Of a stretch of DNA of 64,000 nucleotides, positions 34,420-42,562 are shown piece by piece. Positions within the stretch are counted from its first letter, which is position 1. Every line of letters starts with the position of its first letter. The stretch is from JAVVEH01 sp032251435 (GTDB taxonomy: Bacteria; Verrucomicrobiota; Lentisphaeria; Oligosphaerales; MVZH01), in the NCBI GenBank assembly GCA_032251435.1, contig JAVVEH010000012.1, positions 30,949-94,948 on the forward strand. Direction: 5' to 3'. A model generated the notes under the pieces. The model had not been told where the DNA came from. It worked only from the letters and a program-made list of their open reading frames with translations, and did no database searches. Both the position numbers and the translations under genes were made by a program.

Positions 34420-35349
34420 TCAGCCGAATAAAATGTTGTCCGTTGTTTTAAAATGTGTTTTGGCGAATTCCGCGAGTCCCCCCCGGCCATGCGTTTTGAT
34501 CATCGCCCGGCCAGCCGCGATCACGTTAGCGCCAGCGCCTTTGGGCAGCTTTTGACCCGCCGCGCTTCCCAGCCGTTCCAAGCGCCGGACAAATTCATCC
34601 CGGGCGAGAATACTGGCCGCGGCCACCGCGATATCTTTCTCCGCTTTGGGATACTGCTCCAATTCAATGGTGCGGCCGGCTTTCAGCAAGGCCTTGAGCA
34701 CCGTCTCTTTCCGCCCGAATTGATCCGATACCGCCCGCGGACAACCCGGCACTTTCTCCAGTAAATTTTCCAAGACCCGGGCATGCCCCCAGGCGAGAAG
34801 TTTATTCACATTGCCAATAGAATCATAAAGCCGGTTATACGCTGACGGACCAATGGGAACCACGCTCCAGGCATCGCCGACAATGGCTTTTATTTTCCCA
34901 GCCAAATTGGCGATCCGCTTGTCACTGCCGATGGTTTTTGAATCCGCGACCCCCGCGTCAAATAACGCCTGGGACGTTTCCCCGTCCACGTACACCGCCG
35001 CGACCACCAGAGGGCCGAAGTAGTCTCCCTTGCCGCTTTCATCAATGCCCGCGTGCGGGCGGAACATGTCCGGCCGCTCTTCTTTGGCGATCTCACGCTC
35101 ATAGCCCAGAGTCGCTTTGCCCAAAATGTCCGGCTCAATTAAAAACTGGACGATCTCTTCCGTCCCTTTGCCCTGCACAACCAGCTTTCCTGACTCATAA
35201 ACGGCGATTGTGGTTTTATCTTTTTTCGCCCGGAAGCGGGCATAGGGAATCGCGTCAATCTCCCACCCGCGCCCGGCAAGCGCCGCGCGCAATTTATCGC
35301 CACCCGCCGCATCGACTTCAGCCACATAATTTTTGACACCGCCAGCCAT
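34420..35349 (-). CDS. rnhC: Ribonuclease HIII
   Basis: 309 residues from the ATG at 35349 (AAAAGG lies seven bases upstream; a TTG at 35367 is also in frame). The N-terminal 80 residues form the TBP-like substrate-binding domain typical of RNase HIII. The RNase H fold begins with GIDESGKGDYFGPLVVA, which holds the Asp-Glu pair of the active site, and continues with DSKTIGSDKRI and AAASILARDEF. It cuts RNA in RNA-DNA hybrids. The genome also has RNase HI at 47.6 kb. It is the first gene of the five-gene operon. Confidence 0.92.
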   Translation of the reverse strand: MAGGVKNYVAEVDAAGGDKLRAALAGRGWEIDAIPYARFRAKKDKTTIAVYESGKLVVQGKGTEEIVQFLIEPDILGKATLGYEREIAKEERPDMFRPHAGIDESGKGDYFGPLVVAAVYVDGETSQALFDAGVADSKTIGSDKRIANLAGKIKAIVGDAWSVVPIGPSAYNRLYDSIGNVNKLLAWGHARVLENLLEKVPGCPRAVSDQFGRKETVLKALLKAGRTIELEQYPKAEKDIAVAAASILARDEFVRRLERLGSAAGQKLPKGAGANVIAAGRAMIKTHGRGGLAEFAKTHFKTTDNILFG

Positions 35350-35632
35350 ATATCGCCTTTTCTTCAACCATTAAGACAGCCGCCCCCTTCCGGACATCCT
35401 CACGCCCCGCGCGAACATCGCGCAGTCCGCGAAGGGGTGGTCAATATACCCGTCCGCCCGTCAACTTCACGTTCTCATGACAGGATTCCGCCACTTATTT
35501 GCTGGAAGGGATGATATTACCGGATATATTGGGGGGAGTGTTCGTCATTTCGCGTTCGGAATCTCTCAATCCATGGCGCCGCGGCGGTCGGGTGGCCGGC
35601 CAGCCGGGTCAGCAAACGCAAGGGTTTAAACT

Positions 35633-36664
35633 ATGTCCGCGCTTTTTGTTAACCGTCTTTCGTTCCTCGCGGGTGTTATTCTCATCGGTGCCGGGGTCAC
35701 TTCCGCGGCCGCCGCGGAGACAGCCGGGCAATTCAATGTGAGTGAGACACGGGTGCGCGTTGTTCAGCGGGAGACAGCCAAATTTATCGAGACAAAAGGA
35801 CTGGACGGGTATTCCGACGATGAAGTGTATGACCACGTCACCGCCGCCATCACCGCCGCGGGAGTGCGATGCCGCTTGCGGCCATCTGTTCCACTGATCA
35901 CCATCGACGCGTGTAAAACCAACGCCGAGGAACGCGCCGAGAAAGCCGTCGCGGAGACATATCCTCCCTTGGATATGGAAAAAGTCAAGGCCAAGGCCGC
36001 GGAAGCCTATCCCATGGTGGCCGCGGGAGATCAAGTGACCTTCATTTTCATGCCCAATCCCGCCCGCGAAACCACGGTCACCGGCACATTTAATGAGTAT
36101 GACGGCGTAAACGTGGTTGTTGACGGTCGAAATTATCCGCGGCCGTCCGTCACCTTCACGACCCCGAAAGCGGCTGACTTAATGACCCTGATTGATCCCG
36201 CTCTGAACCAGAAAAAACGCGATGAGTTCGCCGCCAGGGAAACGCAGACCCTGCTTTACAACCAATCCAGCCTCCGGGACAGTAAACGGCGGCAATTTAT
36301 GCGGGAAGAAGTCGATAAAGCGATCGCTGAAAACCAGGCCAACGGATACGTGTTTCATCAAAAAAAATGGCGGACGCTAAAAGACATCGTGACCGATGAA
36401 ATCGCCACACGAAAGGCCGCCTGGCTCAAGGAAAAACACCGGCGGGAGGCGATCGCCAAACGGCAGGCGGAAATAGAAGCCGCCAAGGCGGAGGCGGAAA
36501 AACAACGCGCCTTAGCTGAGACGATCGGCCAGGAAGGCTTGCCGGGAACGGAAAAACCGGCGGGGGGCGCGAGTGAAAAGGCGGACAAGGAGAAAAAACC
36601 AGACACCAAGCCCGCTAAAGATTCCGTGTTCGGCACGTTCCAACCCCATTCGGACGATGATTAG
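35633..36664 (+). CDS. Exported protein of unknown function with coiled-coil tail
   Basis: 343 residues. A clear signal peptide (MSALFVNRLSFLAGVILIG, cleavage probably after SAAAA) points to periplasm or surface. Residues about 30-110 are a small mixed domain with a single CRLRPSVPLITIDAC pair of cysteines. About 125-165 reads as a small beta-domain (TVTGTFNEYDGVNVVVDG). From 185 to 295 the sequence is strongly helical and charged (REEVDKAIAENQ, EAAKAEAEKQRA), and the last 50 residues are low-complexity Lys/Glu/Pro/Asp. I do not recognise a family. It stands alone between the rnhC operon and the glycine cleavage operon. Confidence 0.6.
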   Translation: MSALFVNRLSFLAGVILIGAGVTSAAAAETAGQFNVSETRVRVVQRETAKFIETKGLDGYSDDEVYDHVTAAITAAGVRCRLRPSVPLITIDACKTNAEERAEKAVAETYPPLDMEKVKAKAAEAYPMVAAGDQVTFIFMPNPARETTVTGTFNEYDGVNVVVDGRNYPRPSVTFTTPKAADLMTLIDPALNQKKRDEFAARETQTLLYNQSSLRDSKRRQFMREEVDKAIAENQANGYVFHQKKWRTLKDIVTDEIATRKAAWLKEKHRREAIAKRQAEIEAAKAEAEKQRALAETIGQEGLPGTEKPAGGASEKADKEKKPDTKPAKDSVFGTFQPHSDDD

Positions 36665-36727
36665 CGTCCCGCGGTCAAGGCGGCCTTAGCCGATCACCTA
36701 TGTCAACTGAAAACACACAGGAAACCA

Positions 36728-37960
36728 ATGGCTGAAATTTTTCCATTCCGGGGTGTCATGCCCGCCGCTGACGCCATCATGTCTGTGGCGACACCGCCCT
36801 ACGATGTCATGTCCCGTTCTGAAGCCGTCGCCATGACCGCGGGAAACCCCCGCAGCTTTTTGCGGGTCACGCGTTCCGAGGTGGACCTGCCGGACGTGGA
36901 GGATGTGTACGCGCCCGCTGTATACCAGAAAGCCAGGGACAATTACCAAACCTTTAAGAAACACGGCATTCTGCAAGCCGATGTCTCCGCGGCGTATTAC
37001 ATATACCGGCTGGTGATGGACGGGCGGGCGCAAACCGGTGTGGTCGCGGCCGCCGCGGTCGACGACTACGACCAGGATGTCATTAAAAAACACGAGAAAA
37101 CACGGCAGGCGAAAGAAGATGACCGCACCCGGCATATTCTCGCCACCCAAGCGCAGACCGGCCCTGTTTTTCTCACCTGCCGGGGCACCTCAGAGCTGGC
37201 GGATGTCATCGCCGCGACAGTGGCGGGTGATCCCATCCGTGACTTCACCGCCGACGACGGCGTTTCCCACACCCTGTGGCGGGTCACCGCTGAAAACACG
37301 GGCCGGATCACCGCGGCGTTCGCGGCCATTCCGGTGTTGTATATCGCCGACGGCCATCACCGGGCGGCCAGCGCCAGCCGGGCCCGAGCCGCCTGCCGGG
37401 ACAAAAATCCCGGCCATACCGGTGACGAGGAGTACAACCGGTTCCTGACTGTCATCTTTCCGGCGGCCGAATTGGCCATCCTCGCCTATAACCGGGTCGT
37501 GAAAGATCTGAATGGACACTCCGCCAAGGAACTGATGGTGAGAATCAGCGCCGTGGCGGAGATCACGCCGACGGAGTCGCCCCGGCCCGCTTCTCCCGGC
37601 ACCTGCGCCATGTACCTTGAGCAAGAGTGGTACACCCTGCGTTTTAAGGATGACTCAACATCCCTCAGTGTGGTTGACCAACTGGATGTGAGCCGCCTTC
37701 AACATCATATTTTAGCTCCGCTGCTAGGCATCGAGGATCCGCGGACCAGTGACCGTGTTGACTTTATTGGCGGTATCCGCGGAACCGAGGAATTGGAACG
37801 CCGGGTGAATTCCGGTGACATGGCCGTGGCCTTTTCCATGTTCCCCACCACGGTTGACCAGCTCATGGCGATATCGGACGCCGGAGCGATCATGCCCCCG
37901 AAGTCAACGTGGTTCGAACCCAAGCTCCGAGACGCTGTCGTCATTCACGAAATCGGTTGA
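36728..37960 (+). CDS. DUF1015 family protein
   Basis: 410 residues, the usual length of DUF1015 (COG4198). Diagnostic segments are FPFRGVMP, VATPPYDVM near residue 25, KHEKTRQAKEDDR near 120 and YIADGHHRAASA near 215, whose Gly-His-His resembles a ParB/sulfiredoxin-type active site. The function is not established. It is the first gene of the glycine cleavage set and lies only seven bases before gcvT, a context that fits serine/glycine metabolism. Confidence 0.9.
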   Translation: MAEIFPFRGVMPAADAIMSVATPPYDVMSRSEAVAMTAGNPRSFLRVTRSEVDLPDVEDVYAPAVYQKARDNYQTFKKHGILQADVSAAYYIYRLVMDGRAQTGVVAAAAVDDYDQDVIKKHEKTRQAKEDDRTRHILATQAQTGPVFLTCRGTSELADVIAATVAGDPIRDFTADDGVSHTLWRVTAENTGRITAAFAAIPVLYIADGHHRAASASRARAACRDKNPGHTGDEEYNRFLTVIFPAAELAILAYNRVVKDLNGHSAKELMVRISAVAEITPTESPRPASPGTCAMYLEQEWYTLRFKDDSTSLSVVDQLDVSRLQHHILAPLLGIEDPRTSDRVDFIGGIRGTEELERRVNSGDMAVAFSMFPTTVDQLMAISDAGAIMPPKSTWFEPKLRDAVVIHEIG

Positions 37961-37967
37961 GGCAATC

Positions 37968-39152
37968 GTGACAGAATTACTGAAAACAACGCCGCTGATC
38001 AAAAAACATGAGGAAGCCGATGCCCGCTTGGTGGATTTTTCCGGGTGGCGCATGCCGGTTCAATATCCCACGGGCATCATCCAAGAACACTTGGCGACCC
38101 GGTTGACAGGCGGGCTTTTTGATGTCTCACACATGGGACGCTTCCTGATCAGCGGGCCCGACGCGCTGGCTTTCTGCCGACACGCTTTGACCAACGACGC
38201 GGCGCTGCTGGCGCCCGGACAAAGCCAATACACTTTGCTCGCCGACACGGATGGAACCGCTATCGACGACGCCTATCTTTACCGCCCGTCGGAAACGGAA
38301 TTTCTGCTCGTGGTCAACGCGGGGAATTTATCCAAAGACTGGCGGCACCTGCGAGCCCTAAGCGATGATTTCACCGTGAGTTTAACAGATATCAGTGTCG
38401 AAACCGCGATGATCGCGGTTCAAGGTCCGGTGTCCGGACAGGCGCTGGCCCGCGTTTTCGCCGGTCAACCGTTGCCATCCGCGAGAAACGAGGTGTCGCG
38501 CGCGCTGTATCAGGGGCATACCGCCCAAGTCAGCCGCACCGGGTACACGGGTGAGCCCATCGCCTTTGAAATCATTCTTCCCGCGGAGCGCGCGGAAGCT
38601 TTTTGGGATGAGTGCGTCCGGCAGGGCGTTATTCCCGTGGGTCTGGGCGCCCGTGACACCCTGCGGTTGGAAGCGGGATTGCCGCTTTACGGACATGAGT
38701 TCGGCACCGCGCCAGATGGCACACCGATTCCTATTTTCACCAGTCCCCTGGCCCGTTTCGGGGTTAAACTGAGCGCGGACCGACCGGATTTTTTCGGTGG
38801 CGGGGCGCTGGCGGAACAGGTGGCGTCACCGCCTCACCGGGTTATCCGGCCATTCAGCGTGACCGGCAAGGGCATCGCCCGGGCCGGATGTGAAGTTTAC
38901 CATCAGGGCCAGCCCGTCGGCTGGGTCACCAGCGGCACGATGGTCCCGTATTGGAAAACTCCCGGCGCCGCTGAAGATGGTCACGCCACCCGGGCCCTGG
39001 GATTAGCCTGGGTGAACCGCTCCATCGTCCCCGGCGACGCGATTGAATGCGATGTCCGGGGAAAAATGATTCCAGGCGTGATCGCGAAAACACATTTAAA
39101 CAACCGGCGGCCACCTTTCGCCATACCGGTATTGTCCGATGAAAACCCTTGA
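37968..39152 (+). CDS. gcvT: Aminomethyltransferase, glycine cleavage T protein
   Basis: 394 residues starting at a GTG at 37968 with GAGG six bases upstream; the frame is open to 37815 but that part lies in the DUF1015 gene. DFSGWRMPVQYP, FDVSHMGRF and RTGYTGEPIAFEI are GcvT hallmarks, with the folate-binding Glu/Asp region in between. It takes the methylamine from lipoyl-H protein and forms methylene-tetrahydrofolate and ammonia. The C-terminus holds the expected GCEVYHQGQPVGWVTSG barrel. gcvH overlaps or follows closely. Confidence 0.94.
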   Translation: MTELLKTTPLIKKHEEADARLVDFSGWRMPVQYPTGIIQEHLATRLTGGLFDVSHMGRFLISGPDALAFCRHALTNDAALLAPGQSQYTLLADTDGTAIDDAYLYRPSETEFLLVVNAGNLSKDWRHLRALSDDFTVSLTDISVETAMIAVQGPVSGQALARVFAGQPLPSARNEVSRALYQGHTAQVSRTGYTGEPIAFEIILPAERAEAFWDECVRQGVIPVGLGARDTLRLEAGLPLYGHEFGTAPDGTPIPIFTSPLARFGVKLSADRPDFFGGGALAEQVASPPHRVIRPFSVTGKGIARAGCEVYHQGQPVGWVTSGTMVPYWKTPGAAEDGHATRALGLAWVNRSIVPGDAIECDVRGKMIPGVIAKTHLNNRRPPFAIPVLSDENP

Positions 39153-39174
39153 ACCCGGAAAATCAGGAGAAACC

Positions 39175-39549
39175 ATGTCCGCGCAAGTGAAAATTCTCAA
39201 ATCCCATGAATGGGCCCGCGTCGAAGACGGCGTCGCCACAGTCGGTATCACCCCCTTCGCCGTGGAGCAACTCGGCGACATCGTCTTCGTCGAAATGCCT
39301 GAAATGGACACCACTGTCACCCAGGGGGACCAATTTGGCGAAGTGGAATCGGTGAAAGCCGCCAGTGAGCTATTCGCCCCCATGAGCGGAAAAGTCATCG
39401 CCGTCAATGAGGAACTGGAAGATGATTACAGTGTCCTTAACCGGGACGCTTTCGGCGCCGGATGGATGATCAAAATCGCCATATCCGACCCGGCGGAATT
39501 CGACTCGCTGCTGACCGAGGAAGCGTATCAGGCGATGTGCGCCGAGTAG
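39175..39549 (+). CDS. gcvH: Glycine cleavage H protein
   Basis: 124 residues from the ATG at 39175, which has CAGGAGA just upstream. The lipoyl-carrier fold is complete: HEWARVEDGVATVGIT at the front, and GEVESVKAASEL with the lipoylated Lys near residue 63. It shuttles the aminomethyl group between the P and T proteins. The fourth component, dihydrolipoamide dehydrogenase, is not in this window. Confidence 0.95.
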   Translation: MSAQVKILKSHEWARVEDGVATVGITPFAVEQLGDIVFVEMPEMDTTVTQGDQFGEVESVKAASELFAPMSGKVIAVNEELEDDYSVLNRDAFGAGWMIKIAISDPAEFDSLLTEEAYQAMCAE

Positions 39550-39596
39550 CGGTGTGCCGTCTCAAACAGTAACCTAAAACGTAGAATCCCGCCACC

Positions 39597-40934
39597 ATGC
39601 CATATATCGCCAATACAGATGAGCAACGTCAACAGATGCTGGCCGACTTGGGTTTGTCGATGGAAGACTTGTTCGCTGACATCCCCGAAGCCAGCCGGTG
39701 TCCGGATTTAAACCTGCCGCCCGCCTTGAGCGAGCAGCAGGTCCGTGAGCGCCTGGCTCGCATCGCCGGTAAAAATCATGTGGATTTGACCTTGTTCCTC
39801 GGGGGCGGGTTTTACGACCACTTTATTCCCGCCGCGGTTCCCGCCCTCACCTCCCGGGGAGAATTTTACACCGCCTACACGCCCTATCAGCCGGAGGTGT
39901 CACAGGGAACCTTGCAAGCCATTTTCGAATTTCAGTCCAGCATCTGCCGACTGACCGAAATGGAATGCGCCAACGCGTCTCTTTATGACGGCGGCACCGC
40001 CTTGTACGAGGCCATGATGATGGCGATGCGAATCACCCGGCGGGACAAAGTGATTGTGGATGACTCCGTGAACCCGATTTACCGGGTGATGCTGGAATCG
40101 TACACCCGAAGCTTGAATATTGAGATGGTCACCGTCCGCAATGACAACGGCCAGGCCAACCGACGGGATATGTTTGACGCCTTGGATGATCAAACCGCGG
40201 CGGTCATTGTGCAAAATCCGAATTTTTTCGGTTGCGCGGATGACTTCTCCGACATCGCTGAGGCCGCCCGGGCCCGCGGCGCCCTGCTGATCTGTTCCGT
40301 TTACCCCGTCTCCCTGGGCATTTTAAAAACGCCGGGCGCCATGGGAGCGGATATTGTCACCGGCGAGGGACAATCCCTGGGTATCCCCATGTCGTTTGGC
40401 GGCCCCTATCTGGGATTTATGGCCACCCGGTTGAAACATATCCGGAAAATGCCCGGGCGCGTGGTCGGCGAAACCACCGACAAGCAGGGCAGAAGAGGCT
40501 ATGTGCTCACCCTTCAGGCCCGGGAGCAGCATATCAAGCGCGCCCGCGCCAATTCAAATATCTGTTCCAATGAGGGACTGTGCGCGCTGACCGCCACCAT
40601 CTACCTTTCTTTGCTGGGCAAGGAAGGGCTCCGTGAAACCGCCCAGCTCTGCGCCGATAAAGCCAGTTACGCCTATCAGCGGCTGACCGCGGTCCCAGGT
40701 GTCAAACCGCGCTTTAAAGCCAAATGGTTCTTTAATGAATTCACGCTGGAGCTACCCCGTCCCTCCGCCGATGTGATCGCCCGGCTGATTGAGAGCGGCT
40801 TCGCCGCCGGCTTCCCCCTCAGCCGCTATTACGCGGATATGGAGAACGCCATCCTGGTCGCTGTCACGGAAAAACGGACCAAGCAGGAAATCGGCCGACT
40901 GGCCGAGGCCCTTGAGGGAGCGCTGAGTCAGTAA
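39597..40934 (+). CDS. gcvPA: Glycine dehydrogenase (decarboxylating) subunit 1
   Basis: 445 residues, the normal length of the N-terminal half in organisms with a split P protein. MPYIANTDEQRQQML is the usual opening, and FLGGGFYDHFIPAAVP and TAYTPYQPEVSQGTLQ are diagnostic. It forms the P protein with GcvPB, decarboxylating glycine and loading the methylamine on the H protein. No clear ribosome site precedes the ATG. The TAA stop (40932-40934) lies inside the first unit of a CAGTAAT heptamer repeat. Confidence 0.95.
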   Translation: MPYIANTDEQRQQMLADLGLSMEDLFADIPEASRCPDLNLPPALSEQQVRERLARIAGKNHVDLTLFLGGGFYDHFIPAAVPALTSRGEFYTAYTPYQPEVSQGTLQAIFEFQSSICRLTEMECANASLYDGGTALYEAMMMAMRITRRDKVIVDDSVNPIYRVMLESYTRSLNIEMVTVRNDNGQANRRDMFDALDDQTAAVIVQNPNFFGCADDFSDIAEAARARGALLICSVYPVSLGILKTPGAMGADIVTGEGQSLGIPMSFGGPYLGFMATRLKHIRKMPGRVVGETTDKQGRRGYVLTLQAREQHIKRARANSNICSNEGLCALTATIYLSLLGKEGLRETAQLCADKASYAYQRLTAVPGVKPRFKAKWFFNEFTLELPRPSADVIARLIESGFAAGFPLSRYYADMENAILVAVTEKRTKQEIGRLAEALEGALSQ

Positions 40935-41032
40935 TCAGTAATCAGTAAGTCAGTTGTCAGTTGGTTAGATAGGTCGAATCACGAATCACGAATCACGAAT
41001 CACGCATCACGCATCACGAATCACGGATAACG
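40929..41032 (+). repeat. Heptamer repeats inside the glycine cleavage operon
   Basis: Three CAGTAAT-type units (40929-40949) begin inside the gcvPA stop. A degenerate CAGTT/GGTTAGATAGG stretch follows, then six or more AATCACG/CATCACG heptamers up to about 41032. The array fills nearly the whole gap before gcvPB. Confidence 0.85.
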
Positions 41033-41043
41033 AACCCCAGCTT

Positions 41044-42492
41044 ATGCAACTCATCTTTGAAAAAAGCGTTTCAGGCCGCCGCGGACTCCGCGTCGCGGAT
41101 AATGATGTGCCCGCCAGCGTGAATCTGGCGCCGGAATTGTTGCGGGAAACCCCCGCGGCGCTCCCCGAAGTGAGTGAGCTGGATGTGGTGCGCCATTATT
41201 CCGAGCTGTCCCGCCGCAATTTTTCCGTGGACACAAATTTTTATCCCCTCGGTTCCTGCACAATGAAATACAACCCGAAGGTGACTGAACGCGTCGCCGC
41301 CTATCCGGGGTTTTCTCATTTGCATCCTTTGTTGCCGCAGTTACGTCTAGGCGGGATTCTCACGCAAGGCGCGTTGCAGATCATCCATGAACTGGACGTG
41401 ATGCTCAGGGAAATCTGCGGGATGGCGGCCTTCACCATGCAACCCATGGCCGGCGCCCACGGCGAGCTCACCGGCACCATGCTGATGGCCGCTTATCACC
41501 GCGACCGGGGACATAAGAAAACAACCATTCTGATTCCCGACACCGCCCATGGCACCAATCCCGCCAGCGCCGCTATCGCCGGTTTTACGGTCAAAGACGT
41601 GCCGAGCGGAGCGGACGGACTGATGAGTCTGTCCGCGTTAAAAGACATGCTCACCGACGACGTGGCGGGATTGATGCTCACCTGCCCCAACACGCTGGGC
41701 TTGTTCAACCCGCACACCAAGGAAATCTGTGATCTGATCCATTCCGTCGATGGACTGGTTTATTATGACGGCGCCAACTTGAACGCGATTCTCGGCCAAG
41801 CCCGCCCGGGCGATTTGGGCTTCGACATTGTCCACCTGAATCTGCACAAAACCTTCGCCACGCCCCATGGCGGCGGCGGCCCGGGCGCCGGACCGGTCGG
41901 GGTCGTGGAAAAACTGAAAGATTTCATGCCCGTCTCGCTGGTGGTCAAGCGTGATGACGGCACCTATTCCCTGGAATATGACCTGCCCAAAACCATTGGC
42001 TATATCGCCCCGTTCTATGGCAATTTCGCCATCTGTGTCCGCGCCTATGTCTACATTCTCATGCTGGGTAATGAAGGGCTGAAACGGGTCGCGGAGAACG
42101 CGGTGTTGAACGCCAACTACATCCGGGCCAAACTCGAACCCTACTTTCATCTCCCCTTCCCGGGCGTTTGCAAACACGAATGCGTGTTCACCGCGAAACA
42201 ACAGACCGCCCATGGCATCCACGCGCTGGACATCGCCAAAGGCCTGCTTGACGCGGGGTTCCACGCGCCAACGGTCTATTTCCCCACAACGGTCCCCGAG
42301 GCGATCATGATCGAACCCACGGAAACCGAGAGCAAGGAAACCATTGACGCGTTTATCGACACCATGATCGCGCTCGCCAAATTGGCGGAGGAAAATCCCC
42401 AGGCGCTGCATGACTCACCGACGAGCACGCCGGTGGGGCGCCTGGATGAAACCGCCGCCGCCCGGAATTTGACCGTCGCCAGCCTTGACTGA
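41044..42492 (+). CDS. gcvPB: Glycine dehydrogenase (decarboxylating) subunit 2
   Basis: 482 residues, the C-terminal half of a split P protein. FYPLGSCTMKYNPK and MQPMAGAHGELTG are diagnostic, and LNLHKTFATPHGGGGPG contains the PLP lysine. The end has VYFPTTVPEAIMIEPTE. It pairs with GcvPA. No Shine-Dalgarno sequence is visible before the ATG because the upstream DNA is a heptamer repeat, so either translation is weakly initiated or it relies on another mechanism. Confidence 0.95.
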   Translation: MQLIFEKSVSGRRGLRVADNDVPASVNLAPELLRETPAALPEVSELDVVRHYSELSRRNFSVDTNFYPLGSCTMKYNPKVTERVAAYPGFSHLHPLLPQLRLGGILTQGALQIIHELDVMLREICGMAAFTMQPMAGAHGELTGTMLMAAYHRDRGHKKTTILIPDTAHGTNPASAAIAGFTVKDVPSGADGLMSLSALKDMLTDDVAGLMLTCPNTLGLFNPHTKEICDLIHSVDGLVYYDGANLNAILGQARPGDLGFDIVHLNLHKTFATPHGGGGPGAGPVGVVEKLKDFMPVSLVVKRDDGTYSLEYDLPKTIGYIAPFYGNFAICVRAYVYILMLGNEGLKRVAENAVLNANYIRAKLEPYFHLPFPGVCKHECVFTAKQQTAHGIHALDIAKGLLDAGFHAPTVYFPTTVPEAIMIEPTETESKETIDAFIDTMIALAKLAEENPQALHDSPTSTPVGRLDETAAARNLTVASLD

Positions 42493-42562
42493 CCGCGCGG
42501 CGGGGCGCTGTGGACACATGGGGTTCTCACAGCGTCACTTCCGCCATCCGCGCAAACGCCGT

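Noticed and set aside
36665..36727. Glycine riboswitch before the gcv operon
   Set aside because: The gap is only 63 bases and shows no aptamer-like paired structure; nothing suitable lies before gcvT either.
42506..42534. Terminator between gcvPB and clpB
   Set aside because: A seven-base stem (CGCTGTG/CACAGCG) with a 15-base loop is present, but there is no T-run on either strand.
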